This document shows, one piece after another, positions 5,882-14,155 of a DNA stretch of 14,195 bases. The stretch spans positions 1 to 14,195 of the forward strand of contig JASEGF010000030.1 of assembly GCA_030017935.1 (NCBI GenBank). Reading direction: 5' to 3'. The position numbers and the translations under genes are program-made. The DNA is from Bacteroidales bacterium. Lineage in GTDB: Bacteria; Bacteroidota; Bacteroidia; Bacteroidales; DTU049. The stretch's first letter is position 1. Each line of letters begins with the position of its first letter. The notes beneath the pieces were generated by a model, which worked only from the letters and a program-made list of their open reading frames with translations, ran no database searches and was not told the DNA's origin.

Positions 5882-7696
5882 ATGCGTTCATACGACAATA
5901 GAAAATTATTTTTTGTTTATATTTTTATAATTGCATTTATAGTATTAGGAGTGAGGATCTTTTATATTCAAATAATTGATCCTACTTATAAAACATTAGC
6001 AGAAAAAAATACTCTCAGATACGTGTATGAATATCCACAGAGAGGAACCATATATGATGCTAATGGTAAAATATTAGCTGGTTGGAGGCCAATATATAAT
6101 TTGGCAATTATCCCTTATGAATTAGAACCTTTTGACACAAATTATATAGCTCAATTATTAGATACAGACACAAAATTATTAAAAACTAAAATAGAAAAGA
6201 GCAAGAAAATGGGTGGATATCAACCAGTAATAGTCTATGAAGATATGCCAGATGCAGCGGTTAGCTATTTTTATGAGCATGAGAGTGAATTTAATGGCAT
6301 AATCGTAGAAAAAAGATACACACGTAATTACCCATTAAAAACAGGTGCTCATTTCTTAGGATATATTTCAGAAGCTAGCCCTAAAAAAATTGAAGAAGAT
6401 TCATATTATCAAATGGGTGATTATGTAGGAGTCACTGGATTAGAAGAATTTTATGAAAAAGAATTAAGAGGTCACAAAGGTGTGAAAGTCTATATAGCAG
6501 ATGTACATAATAGAATAGTGAATAGCTATAAAAATGGACAATTAGATTCTACCATGATTAATGGAAAAGATTTATATACAAGTATTGATGCTGATTTACA
6601 AAAATATGGTGAAGAGCTAATGCAAAATAAACGTGGTGCTATCGTAGCAATAAATCCTCAAACAGGAGAAATTTTAGCACTCGTATCTGCTCCCAGTTAT
6701 GATCCCAATTTATTGACAGGTAGAGAAAGAAATAAAAATTACATAATGTTAAGTAATGACAATAAAAATCATACTTTATACAATAGAGCTACTATGACTA
6801 GATATCCACCTGGCAGTACATTCAAACTTGTAAACGGTTTAGCTGCATTACAAGAGAACTTTATTGATGAGCATACATCCTTTGGTTGTCATGGTGGTTA
6901 TCGTATAGGCTCACACACTATAGGCTGTCATGTTCACCCTACTCCAGTAAATATTATTAGTGGTATTCAACATTCTTGTAATACCTTTTTTTGTCAAGTA
7001 TTTAAAGTTTTTGTAGATAATAAATATTTTGGGAAATCTAGTGTAGGATATGAAAGATGGCGATATTATGTAAATATACTTGGATTTGGTGTACCACTAG
7101 GAGTAGATTTACCTAATGAATATAGTGGGTTTGTACCTACTTCTGAATATTATAATAGATTAAAAGGAACTAGAAATTGGAAAGCTGATGGCATAGTTTC
7201 TGTAGCTATTGGGCAAGGTGAGATTGGCGCTACACCTTTACAATTAGCTAATTTAGCTGCAATCATTGCTAATAAAGGATGGTACATACCTCCACATATA
7301 GTACGTGCTATAGGACATCCAGACAGTTTAAATCCTAAATACAAGAATAAAATTGTAGTTCCCATTAATGAGAAATACTTTAATTTCATAGTAGAAGGTA
7401 TGGAAAAAGCAGTTACCAGTGGTACAGCAACAATAGCACAATTACCTGAAATACGCGTGGCTGCCAAAACTGGTACTGCACAGGATCCACCTAGAAAAAG
7501 TCATAGTGTTTTTATAGCTTTCGGTCCCGTAAATAATCCTAAAATAGCAATTGCTGTTTTAGTAGAAAATGCAGGATGGGGAGCCTCATATGGAGGACCT
7601 ATTGCTAGCTTAATGATGGAGAGATACCTAACAGACACTATTAAACGTATTGACTTAGAAAACAGAATGAAAGCAGCAGATTTTTTAATTAAATAA
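5882..7696 (+). CDS. mrdA: Penicillin-binding protein 2, elongasome transpeptidase
   Basis: This class B penicillin-binding protein cross-links peptidoglycan during cell elongation in partnership with RodA. It has a short cytoplasmic N-terminus and one membrane anchor (about 9-31). The dimerisation domain begins at the conserved PQRGTIYDANGKILA (52-66). Linker motifs NYPLKTGAHFLGYI (149-162) and VGVTGLEEFYEKELRG (182-197) follow. The transpeptidase domain has all three catalytic motifs: SxxK = STFK (nucleophile Ser312, Lys315), SxN = SCN (365-367) and KTG (529-531, in AAKTGTAQDP). At 604 residues it has the normal family length. Between the first two motifs there is a Cys/His-rich loop (Cys336, His337, His345, Cys349, His350, His352), considered separately below. 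rodA follows after 83 bases. A -7 promoter box lies just upstream. Confidence 0.96.
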   Translation: MRSYDNRKLFFVYIFIIAFIVLGVRIFYIQIIDPTYKTLAEKNTLRYVYEYPQRGTIYDANGKILAGWRPIYNLAIIPYELEPFDTNYIAQLLDTDTKLLKTKIEKSKKMGGYQPVIVYEDMPDAAVSYFYEHESEFNGIIVEKRYTRNYPLKTGAHFLGYISEASPKKIEEDSYYQMGDYVGVTGLEEFYEKELRGHKGVKVYIADVHNRIVNSYKNGQLDSTMINGKDLYTSIDADLQKYGEELMQNKRGAIVAINPQTGEILALVSAPSYDPNLLTGRERNKNYIMLSNDNKNHTLYNRATMTRYPPGSTFKLVNGLAALQENFIDEHTSFGCHGGYRIGSHTIGCHVHPTPVNIISGIQHSCNTFFCQVFKVFVDNKYFGKSSVGYERWRYYVNILGFGVPLGVDLPNEYSGFVPTSEYYNRLKGTRNWKADGIVSVAIGQGEIGATPLQLANLAAIIANKGWYIPPHIVRAIGHPDSLNPKYKNKIVVPINEKYFNFIVEGMEKAVTSGTATIAQLPEIRVAAKTGTAQDPPRKSHSVFIAFGPVNNPKIAIAVLVENAGWGASYGGPIASLMMERYLTDTIKRIDLENRMKAADFLIK

Positions 7697-7779
7697 TTGT
7701 ATACAAAATAACAAAACGAAATAATTAAAATTAGGTAATAAAACATTAATAATTGAAAGTGCGAAAATGATTTAAAAAT

Positions 7780-9042
7780 ATGCAGCAAAATAATAATAGA
7801 AAATTCCCCCCAGATATAATTATTATCTCAATATATATAATTCTTTCTATAATAGGATTGATAAGTATTTTTTCTGCATCATATCAAGAAGGCATAAATT
7901 TTTTTAGTTTATCTTTTAAATATATACATGTAAAACAATTTATTTGGATATTAACAGGATTATTGTTATTTGTATTAATTATATATTCTAATCCACATTT
8001 GTTTTCAAATGCTGCCGAGATATTTTATGGAGTAATATTAGTACTATTATTTTTAGTTTTAGTAATTGGAGCCGTAGTAGGTGGCAATAGGGCCTGGCTA
8101 GATATAGGTAATGGTATTAGATTGCAACCATCAGAATTTGCTAAATACACAACTGCTCTATTAATCTCCAAAATATGGAGTGATTCTGATGCTAAGCGAA
8201 ACATAAATAAAACTATGAGGAATGTTTTAATAGTAATAGCTATCCCTATGCTTTTGATATTTTTACAAAAAGATATAGGCACGATGCTTATCTTTTTCGC
8301 ATTTATTTTAGCATTATATCGTGAAGGCTTGCCTTCATATGTCATTTTTATTGGTTTTTGGTTTATATTAGTATTTATTCTATCATTTTTAATAAAACAA
8401 TTTATTTTGTTATTAATTCTGACAGCAATCACATTGATATTTATATTTATTTTCAGGAAAAAAAGAAAAGTAATTATTAGGTTTGTAGAGATTTACGTAA
8501 TTAGTATCATATTGATAGTTGGAGTTAATTATTTTTACAAGATGCTTATGCCCCACCATCAAGAGAGAATAGAAGTAATGCTAGGCCTAAAAGATGATCC
8601 TAAAGGAGCATCATGGAATCTACGACAATCTATGATAGCAATAGGCTCTGGAGGATTAACTGGTAAAGGATTTTTACAAGGTAGCCAAACACAAATGAAA
8701 TTCGTTCCAGAACAAACAACAGATTTTATTTTTTGTGCAATAGGTGAAGAATGGGGATTTATAGGGGCTTTAGTAGTTTTATCATTATATTTAATTTTAT
8801 TATTACGAATTCTAAAATTAGCGGAAAGACAAAGATCTATTTTTTCAAGAGTTTATGGATATTCAGTAGCGTCACTCTTATTTTTCCATATATTTATAAA
8901 TCTTGGAATGACAGTAGGCTTAATGCCAGTCATAGGAATACCATTGCCATTTATTAGCTATGGAGGATCCTCTTATTGGGCATTTACCCTATTACTCGCC
9001 ACTTTTGTAAACTTAGACATGTATCATAATGATGTAATATAG
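7780..9042 (+). CDS. rodA: RodA, SEDS peptidoglycan glycosyltransferase
   Basis: This polytopic membrane enzyme polymerises lipid II into glycan strands for elongation and is activated by PBP2, encoded just upstream. The 420-residue protein has around ten hydrophobic segments and the SEDS signatures: LISIFSASYQEG (27-38), WLDIGNGIRLQPSEFAK (106-122), QKDIGTMLIFF (163-173), ERIEVMLGLKDDPKGASWN (262-280), and IGSGGLTGKGFLQGSQT (288-304). PEQTTDFIFCAIGEEWG (310-326) contains Asp315, which aligns with the essential catalytic aspartate of RodA. PLPFISYGGSS (388-398) is the family's C-terminal signature. The ATG at 7780 was chosen because the upstream in-frame region is not conserved and the hydrophobic start follows at once. 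The mrdA-rodA gap shows no -7 box, so the two are probably one transcript. Confidence 0.96.
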   Translation: MQQNNNRKFPPDIIIISIYIILSIIGLISIFSASYQEGINFFSLSFKYIHVKQFIWILTGLLLFVLIIYSNPHLFSNAAEIFYGVILVLLFLVLVIGAVVGGNRAWLDIGNGIRLQPSEFAKYTTALLISKIWSDSDAKRNINKTMRNVLIVIAIPMLLIFLQKDIGTMLIFFAFILALYREGLPSYVIFIGFWFILVFILSFLIKQFILLLILTAITLIFIFIFRKKRKVIIRFVEIYVISIILIVGVNYFYKMLMPHHQERIEVMLGLKDDPKGASWNLRQSMIAIGSGGLTGKGFLQGSQTQMKFVPEQTTDFIFCAIGEEWGFIGALVVLSLYLILLLRILKLAERQRSIFSRVYGYSVASLLFFHIFINLGMTVGLMPVIGIPLPFISYGGSSYWAFTLLLATFVNLDMYHNDVI

Positions 9043-9044
9043 GT

Positions 9045-9069
9045 TATTGAAAATAAGAGAGTTTCAATA
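9045..9069. terminator. Weak hairpin just after rodA
   Basis: The inverted repeat TATTGAAA (9045-9052) and TTTCAATA (9062-9069) has a nine-base loop and begins three bases after the rodA stop. It is AT-rich and has no T-run behind it, so it is a poor intrinsic terminator, but it is the only stem-loop in the 130-base gap before the transposase remnant. The rest of this gap shows only a short direct repeat, AAGTTGT at 9101-9107 and 9127-9133. Confidence 0.22.
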
Positions 9070-9172
9070 TATTAGGGGAATAGAATAAGTTAAATTTAAA
9101 AAGTTGTTCTTTATGAGGGTTTTGATAAGTTGTCGTCCATTAAAAAGTTACATTAATACATGAATTTATTTT

Positions 9173-9678
9173 TTACAATTGATTTATATTATTATATTCA
9201 TCGTTGTTCCAATTCTTTGGATTGTCCATAATATATTGACGAATGCGTGATAAATCATTGGTATCGCGGATGATGTGTTCGTAATAATTGCGTTGCCATA
9301 CATTAAATATATCTGTATTTTCACGAAAATATTTGGTTACACCAATTTTATAACCACGCACAATGGCACCTATCGTTTTGGATGGTGAACGAAAAATATT
9401 TTTTTCATTTTGAATACAATCAATATGCCATGTACATGATTTGGCATTATTACATATTCATCCAATTGTGTATTTGGATAATGTTTGGGAATTGCTTCCC
9501 TATATTCATTTGCAATCTTACCATGTTCATTTAAAACCATTTCATTATTTTTGATCTCACCAAATAAATTTTGCCTATTATATGTACAAATTGTTATATA
9601 ATATGCTCCCTCCTGAGAATAATCATATCCAGGTAATCGTATCGAATTTCGATGATAATTTGTATTTGATGCCTTCAC
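9173..9678 (-). pseudogene. REP-associated tyrosine transposase (Y1_Tnp/RAYT), frameshifted
   Basis: This is a single-domain HUH transposase of the IS200/IS605-related RAYT type, read on the minus strand in two frames. The first frame (9678 down to about 9400) gives RNSIRLPGYDYSQEGAYYIT, then MPNHVHGILIV with the metal-binding HVH (residues 81-83). The second frame continues with SPSKTIGAIVRGYK, WQRNYYEHIIRD (bearing the candidate catalytic tyrosines) and IRQYIMDNPKNW, the family's C-terminus. The break lies at a run of seven A on the coding strand (T-run 9399-9405). One extra A would give KMKKNIFRSPSKT and a continuous protein of about 168 residues, close to normal length. The gene sits between convergent rodA and the OstA-like gene. 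I see no clear terminal palindromes. A true mutation, a sequencing error or slippage at the A-run could each explain the shift. Confidence 0.88.
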
Positions 9679-9740
9679 AATTTTCTATGAGATTTATAAA
9701 CAAAATTTTTCATCAAGAACTGATTATCGAATAATTGAAA

Positions 9741-11258
9741 TTAATCAATAGGTATATCAAAATTGAGATTTTTGTATATTTCATCTCTATTAGAAATTAA
9801 TTTATAGTATTGAGTTTGAAATCCTTTTAATCTTTCTAGTTCTTTAGGGAATTCATCCAAAGGATAGACTGTTCCTTGTGGATTTTCTAATATCAAGACC
9901 TTATCTAGCTCTCTATCTACAAAAGTTAAAATGATTTGATTCCCAGTTGAGTAATTGACACCTATTATTTTTTGCTCATCATCTACTAAATAATATGCTA
10001 ATTCACTCTGTCTATACATAATGAGAGAATCTATTTCATTTTCTTTAAAATTAATAGTAACCGTAATTCCTTTAATTTGATTATATAAAGTATCCATAAA
10101 TGGTTCTATTATAAAAGCATTTTCGAAACCATACATTTTATCTAAATTTTCGTTTTTCATAAATAAAATCATCGTATCTGAGGTCATCTGAGTACTATCG
10201 AACCAAAAAATAGGAAATTTATATAATGTAAATGTAGAATCTAATTGATTATAAACTAAAGAATCGCATACAGCCTGTAAATCATTTTGAAAAATGCGAA
10301 CATTTTTGTTAAAAACAAACTCTCTACCTTTCAATGAATCTGTAATGGTAGTTAGTGTATCACCGATAATAGTGAGAGTATCATTATCACTATAGATATC
10401 GATTATTGCAGGGTTATATGATAAAATTGAGCTATCAAGTTGCGATAGTTTAATGAAAGGACTTAATATTTTTAGATTATTTATAGTGTCTAGAACAATA
10501 GCTCTACTACGAGCAATTGTTAGGTTACTTTGCCTATAAAACTGCACTGTGTCAGCCTCTATGTAGTATGATTGGTAATAAATAATCGGATGCTGCGAGA
10601 AAAAAAAAGTGTCATTTTTCATATCATAAATACCCGCATCACAGTAAATTATCATATTAGTATCTGTAATGATAGAATTATCAAAAAAATATACTAATTC
10701 ATTTTTAGAATTATATTTTAGTGAGTCAGCAGATATTTTATAATCAGTAGCTACTATTTGTACATTATTAGCAAAGGCTAGATCGCCACTTTCGCCGTAA
10801 TAATAAGCTTTTTTGCTAGTAATAGTTTGATATGGGTCAGTGATAATGCCATTATTAAGGTAATAAGCAAAATCGTTGTTTAGATCATAATCTAATTCGC
10901 TTGTTTTCAGAATATAATAACCATCGGTGAGAGTAACGTTATATTTAGCTTTAGCTATTTTAGTATTACCATTATAGTCTATATATTTAGAAGTGAGAGT
11001 AACTTGATTATTACTTATTAATGAAACATTACCAAAAGCTTCTACACGATTTTCATTAGTATAAAGAAATGCACTATCACAATACAGATAATTACCTTCG
11101 TGGTCAAAAGAAACATTACCGACGAGTATTTGTATGTCTCCGCGAGATTGTGAATATTTTAAAGTGTCTGCGTTATCTAATTGAATTTTTATTTGGCAGA
11201 ATAAATTATTGGAAAAAAAAAGTAAAAAAATAGCAATAACAGTGTATGCGCGAGGCAT
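9741..11258 (-). CDS. OstA-like / LptA-related periplasmic protein
   Basis: This is a 505-residue secreted protein with a signal peptide (hydrophobic 5-20, cleavage probably near the Cys21-Gln22 region). After it comes an array of beta-strand segments of the OstA/LptA-jellyroll type: LKYSQSRGDIQILVGNVSFDH (33-53), YLYCDSAFLY (57-66), VEAFGNVSL (72-80), LTSKYIDYNG (88-97), LAFANNVQI (160-168) and KISADSLKYN (174-183). The pattern of structure coded by 'gnV.f.....l.cD...y' repeats is the one seen in lipopolysaccharide-transport bridge proteins, and the family is widespread in Bacteroidota. A role in carrying lipopolysaccharide or another lipid across the periplasm is inferred from the fold; the later part (about 300-490) is not assignable. 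It starts two bases after the PepSY-like gene's stop and ends the purA operon. Confidence 0.82.
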   Translation of the reverse strand: MPRAYTVIAIFLLFFSNNLFCQIKIQLDNADTLKYSQSRGDIQILVGNVSFDHEGNYLYCDSAFLYTNENRVEAFGNVSLISNNQVTLTSKYIDYNGNTKIAKAKYNVTLTDGYYILKTSELDYDLNNDFAYYLNNGIITDPYQTITSKKAYYYGESGDLAFANNVQIVATDYKISADSLKYNSKNELVYFFDNSIITDTNMIIYCDAGIYDMKNDTFFFSQHPIIYYQSYYIEADTVQFYRQSNLTIARSRAIVLDTINNLKILSPFIKLSQLDSSILSYNPAIIDIYSDNDTLTIIGDTLTTITDSLKGREFVFNKNVRIFQNDLQAVCDSLVYNQLDSTFTLYKFPIFWFDSTQMTSDTMILFMKNENLDKMYGFENAFIIEPFMDTLYNQIKGITVTINFKENEIDSLIMYRQSELAYYLVDDEQKIIGVNYSTGNQIILTFVDRELDKVLILENPQGTVYPLDEFPKELERLKGFQTQYYKLISNRDEIYKNLNFDIPID

Positions 11259-11260
11259 AA

Positions 11261-12754
11261 TTATTTTATTTTTTCTTGATTTACAAAATTGCCTTTAAAG
11301 TCAAAAGTTAATTTTACTCTATCTGGCCAACCTTCTTTTTTTAGATAAATATTATAAAGATATTGACCATTTTCTTCTATTATCATAGATTCTTTTAGTA
11401 GCCAACCAGCATAATTATCATTAATATAGTTAATAATGCCACTGGGTAAGCTTTTAGGTGATACAGCCTGACCGGAGTACATTTCTGTTTCATCAATAAC
11501 ATTATCGACATTTTCTAAATATTTTTGAGTATTAGAAAGGGAAGCAGCTTTTTTCTGTAATTCTAAGAAATCATATCTATTTACTGCATCTGCTAGCACT
11601 TCTCTTTCTAATCTATAAGATAGTGAAAAATAAAGTTGATGATATACCACAGGATCATTTATCCAATCTGGAGAATAAATTTTTACTAATAAATATTTTT
11701 GTTTAGTATTAGTAGCTACATTCTCTACAGATTGTATTATATAGCCAGGATAATTGTTATTAATGAAATTGGACATCATAGGATTTAAGCTTTTAGTATC
11801 TAAATAAATAGTAGTTTGTAGCCAAGTTCCTTTTTCATCAAATTCCATAGAACATCTATTACCACGCACAGTATTTAGATATGTTACTATATAATGATTT
11901 TTTAAAGTATCCCATTTGACTTCATCTACACGTTTTTCTTTCTTTTTGAAGTAATCTACAGCAGCTTTTGGCACAGCAGTTTCAGGTATACCTGCATTCA
12001 ATTTTGTTTTTTTACCTTTTTGATCTTTTATTTCTTGTTTTTCTACTTCAATATTTTTAATTGTTTGAGAAATCTGATTACCCAAAAAATCATATTCTAA
12101 TTCTACTATACTACTTCCAGTCTCATCTACTAGCTCGATAATGTAATAATCATTATTTAGATTATCTTTTGCCCAAAATAACTTATTGACAAAGAATCCA
12201 CGGTAGCTGAGAGATAGATTATCTCTGATATTAGAAGGTAAATAGTCAGGTAGGATAGAAATTTTTTGTTTATATTTTTTCTCATCTGCATTGACTTTTT
12301 TATTTGATGGTTGTATATTTGTCAAAATATTACCAGATTTATCAAAATTGAGAATTTCATCTTTCTGATTTTTAGAAAGTATGACTTTATATCCTGGTAA
12401 AACATCAGATTGAACCATATAAGCCTCTTTGATAGTGGCATCTGGATAATTTTTCTTTAAATACTCTTGAGTAATGCGAGGTAGATCAGTATCACTGATT
12501 TTAGATTCTGTCCTTATCCATTTACCTGCATATGACATCACATAAATAGTTTGAGAATTTTGATAGTTAAATCTGGCCTCATATTCATCACCTATTTTAT
12601 ACCATTGTACATCTTCGGGATTGAGAGTAGTAAATTTGCGAAAGAATTCTGTTCTCAAATATTGCGGTATTTCCTCTTGATTTATTTGTACTTGTCCTAA
12701 TAGAGGAATCATTGATAATAATAAAATTATAAATATAAATATAAACTTTTTCAT
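11261..12754 (-). CDS. Secreted PepSY-like repeat protein, unknown function
   Basis: This 497-residue protein has a clear signal peptide (MKKFIFIFIILLLSMIPLLG, cleaved near residue 20) and no later membrane segment, so it is periplasmic or exported. It resembles the Bacteroidota PepSY-like (beta-lactamase-inhibitor-like) family. I see four imperfect units. Unit 1 (about 35-145) has DVQWYKIGDEYEARFNY and a YPDATIKEAY element. Unit 2 (about 170-230) has LPDYLPSNIRDNL and ELEYDFLGNQ. Unit 3 (about 258-385) has AVPKAAVDYFKKK, VDEVKWDTLKNHYIVTY, MEFDEKGTWLQTT and NNNYPGYIIQS. Unit 4 (about 432-493) has LPSGIINYINDNYAGW and LTFDFKGNFV. A Lys-rich linker (237-252) joins units 2 and 3. No catalytic motif is visible. 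It lies four bases after purA and two before the OstA-like gene, so it is expressed with them. Its ligand or partner is unknown. Confidence 0.78.
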   Translation of the reverse strand: MKKFIFIFIILLLSMIPLLGQVQINQEEIPQYLRTEFFRKFTTLNPEDVQWYKIGDEYEARFNYQNSQTIYVMSYAGKWIRTESKISDTDLPRITQEYLKKNYPDATIKEAYMVQSDVLPGYKVILSKNQKDEILNFDKSGNILTNIQPSNKKVNADEKKYKQKISILPDYLPSNIRDNLSLSYRGFFVNKLFWAKDNLNNDYYIIELVDETGSSIVELEYDFLGNQISQTIKNIEVEKQEIKDQKGKKTKLNAGIPETAVPKAAVDYFKKKEKRVDEVKWDTLKNHYIVTYLNTVRGNRCSMEFDEKGTWLQTTIYLDTKSLNPMMSNFINNNYPGYIIQSVENVATNTKQKYLLVKIYSPDWINDPVVYHQLYFSLSYRLEREVLADAVNRYDFLELQKKAASLSNTQKYLENVDNVIDETEMYSGQAVSPKSLPSGIINYINDNYAGWLLKESMIIEENGQYLYNIYLKKEGWPDRVKLTFDFKGNFVNQEKIK

Positions 12755-12758
12755 ATGT

Positions 12759-14018
12759 TTATTTTTTTAAAATTTGTTCTCTTGAAGGGCCAATAGATAT
12801 CATGCTTATTGGTACAGAAGTAGATTTTTCTAAAAAATCAATAAATTTTTTTAAATTATATGGTAAATCATTGTAGTTATTAATCGTAGAAGTATCCACT
12901 TGCCATCCTGGCAGCTCTATTAGCTTGATATCATCACTATCATAAGGATTATTCGCATTTGTGTGCTCAGCCACATAAATTTTATCGAAAGTATCTAATA
13001 CATCTACTTTCATCAAAACTAAATCTGTAATGCCATTAAGATCAATAGCATATTTTAGAAGGCTGAGATCGAGCCAGCCACAACGTCTAGGTCTGCCTGT
13101 AGTACTACCAAACTCATTACCGCGTTTTTGTAATTCTTTACTAATATCATCGAAAAGTTCAGAAGGAAAAGGACCATTACCTACTCTAGTACAATATGCT
13201 TTAGTGACACCATAAACTTTATTAATGCTACTATGTGGTATCCCAAGTCCAGTGCATGCACCACCAATAGTTGTATTGGATGAAGTTACAAATGGATATG
13301 TGCCATGATCTATATCTAATAAACTACCTTGAGCTCCTTCGCCCAATATTTTTTTGTTTTCTTTGAGTGCTTTATGAAGTATATATTCCGTATTTATGAT
13401 TGTGAATTTTTTCATTAATGCTAAGGCTTCTAACCATTTGGCTTCATATTCTCTATAACTAAGACCTTCTATTTTAATTTCATTAATATCTATGCCTGAA
13501 TAATTCAAATAGTTTATATGAAAATCATTTAATTCTTTATAAAGTTTATCAAAATCATCTCTATGACTAAAACCAATTGTTAACCCTCTACGAGCCACCT
13601 TATCTGTATATGCAGGTCCTATACCTCTCAATGTAGATCCAATACTATTGTCACCTTTTTGTTTTTCGTATACTGAATCTAAAACTCTATGTATCGGCAA
13701 AATAAGATGTGCAGAGCTAGAAATATATAAATTATGTTGAGGATTTAAATTAATAGAGATCAATTCATTAATTTCATTAATAAATGTAACGGGATCTATC
13801 ACAACGCCATTACCAATAATATTTACAATATTTTCATGAAAAATACCGCTAGGAATAGTATGTAAAACATGCTTTTTACCATCAAAAATAATAGTATGAC
13901 CAGCATTTGGCCCACCTTGAAATCTACAAACAATATCATAATGTGGAGATAAAATATCAACTATTTTACCTTTGCCTTCATCGCCCCATTGTATACCTAA
14001 AACTACATCTACTGACAT
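12759..14018 (-). CDS. purA: Adenylosuccinate synthetase
   Basis: PurA joins IMP and aspartate using GTP to form adenylosuccinate, the first committed step to AMP, in the cytoplasm. The 419-residue length is normal for the family. Motifs seen are the GTP-binding/catalytic IQWGDEGKGK (9-18, catalytic Asp13), GGPNAGHT with the catalytic His41, GNGVVIDP (69-76), STLRGIGPAYTDK with the IMP-binding loop, ARRGL, GEGAQGSLLDIDHGTYPFVTSS, and STTGRPRRCGWLDL, carrying the arginines that contact substrate. The tail SISMISIGPSREQIL is the conserved end. The ATG at 14018 gives the normal N-terminus. It is the first gene of a minus-strand operon with the PepSY-like and OstA-like genes. A near-match to the -7 box (TAATTTAG, 14035-14042) lies 17 bases upstream but misses one base. 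Confidence 0.97.
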   Translation of the reverse strand: MSVDVVLGIQWGDEGKGKIVDILSPHYDIVCRFQGGPNAGHTIIFDGKKHVLHTIPSGIFHENIVNIIGNGVVIDPVTFINEINELISINLNPQHNLYISSSAHLILPIHRVLDSVYEKQKGDNSIGSTLRGIGPAYTDKVARRGLTIGFSHRDDFDKLYKELNDFHINYLNYSGIDINEIKIEGLSYREYEAKWLEALALMKKFTIINTEYILHKALKENKKILGEGAQGSLLDIDHGTYPFVTSSNTTIGGACTGLGIPHSSINKVYGVTKAYCTRVGNGPFPSELFDDISKELQKRGNEFGSTTGRPRRCGWLDLSLLKYAIDLNGITDLVLMKVDVLDTFDKIYVAEHTNANNPYDSDDIKLIELPGWQVDTSTINNYNDLPYNLKKFIDFLEKSTSVPISMISIGPSREQILKK

Positions 14019-14026
14019 AAATATAT

Positions 14027-14155
14027 TTATTTTGCTAAATTACATAATTTTTTTATAATTATTATATTAAAGTTTTTTAATTGAATATCTCCATTTATCC
14101 TATATTCTTCTTTTTTTTGTAAGAGTTCTTCAGCTATTTCTCCTGTTTTCCGCAC
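14027..14155 (-). CDS. Possible small ORF upstream of purA, doubtful
   Basis: On the minus strand the frame from 14170 to 14027 is open for 47 codons between two stops. It has no ATG; a GTG at 14155 would give a 42-residue peptide (VRKTGEIAEELLQKKEEYR...), with a charged, probably helical first half and an Ile-rich second half. It ends nine bases before the purA start. I recognise no family. The alternative is that this is the tail of a gene that enters from the right edge and has a frame break, or plain non-coding leader DNA. AT-rich lysine codons favour open frames by chance, so this is a weak call. Confidence 0.18.
   Translation of the reverse strand: MRKTGEIAEELLQKKEEYRINGDIQLKNFNIIIIKKLCNLAK

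Noticed and set aside
7150..7467. Open frame of 105 codons on the minus strand inside mrdA
   Set aside because: It lies fully opposite the catalytic domain of PBP2, whose motifs are intact, and its translation shows no family features.
7697..7706. Perfect ten-base palindrome TTGTATACAA right after the mrdA stop
   Set aside because: It is too short for a terminator and has no second copy nearby to suggest an operator; a chance palindrome is likely in AT-rich DNA.
7501..7788. Minus-strand open frame spanning the end of mrdA and the start of rodA
   Set aside because: It overlaps two convincing genes and has no recognisable domain or promoter of its own.
8025..8432. Open frame of 135 codons on the minus strand inside rodA
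   Set aside because: It is antisense to conserved SEDS sequence; the hydrophobic codons of rodA leave few stops on the opposite strand, so this is a shadow.
9361..9420. Possible programmed -1 frameshift in the transposase at the A-run
   Set aside because: The reading is compatible with a slip on AAA, but the following ATA codon does not re-pair well after a one-base slip and no downstream stem is evident, so a one-base deletion is simpler. It is not ruled out.
13030..13215. Plus-strand open frame of 61 codons inside purA
   Set aside because: It is opposite the conserved GRPRRCGWLDL region of PurA and has no independent support.
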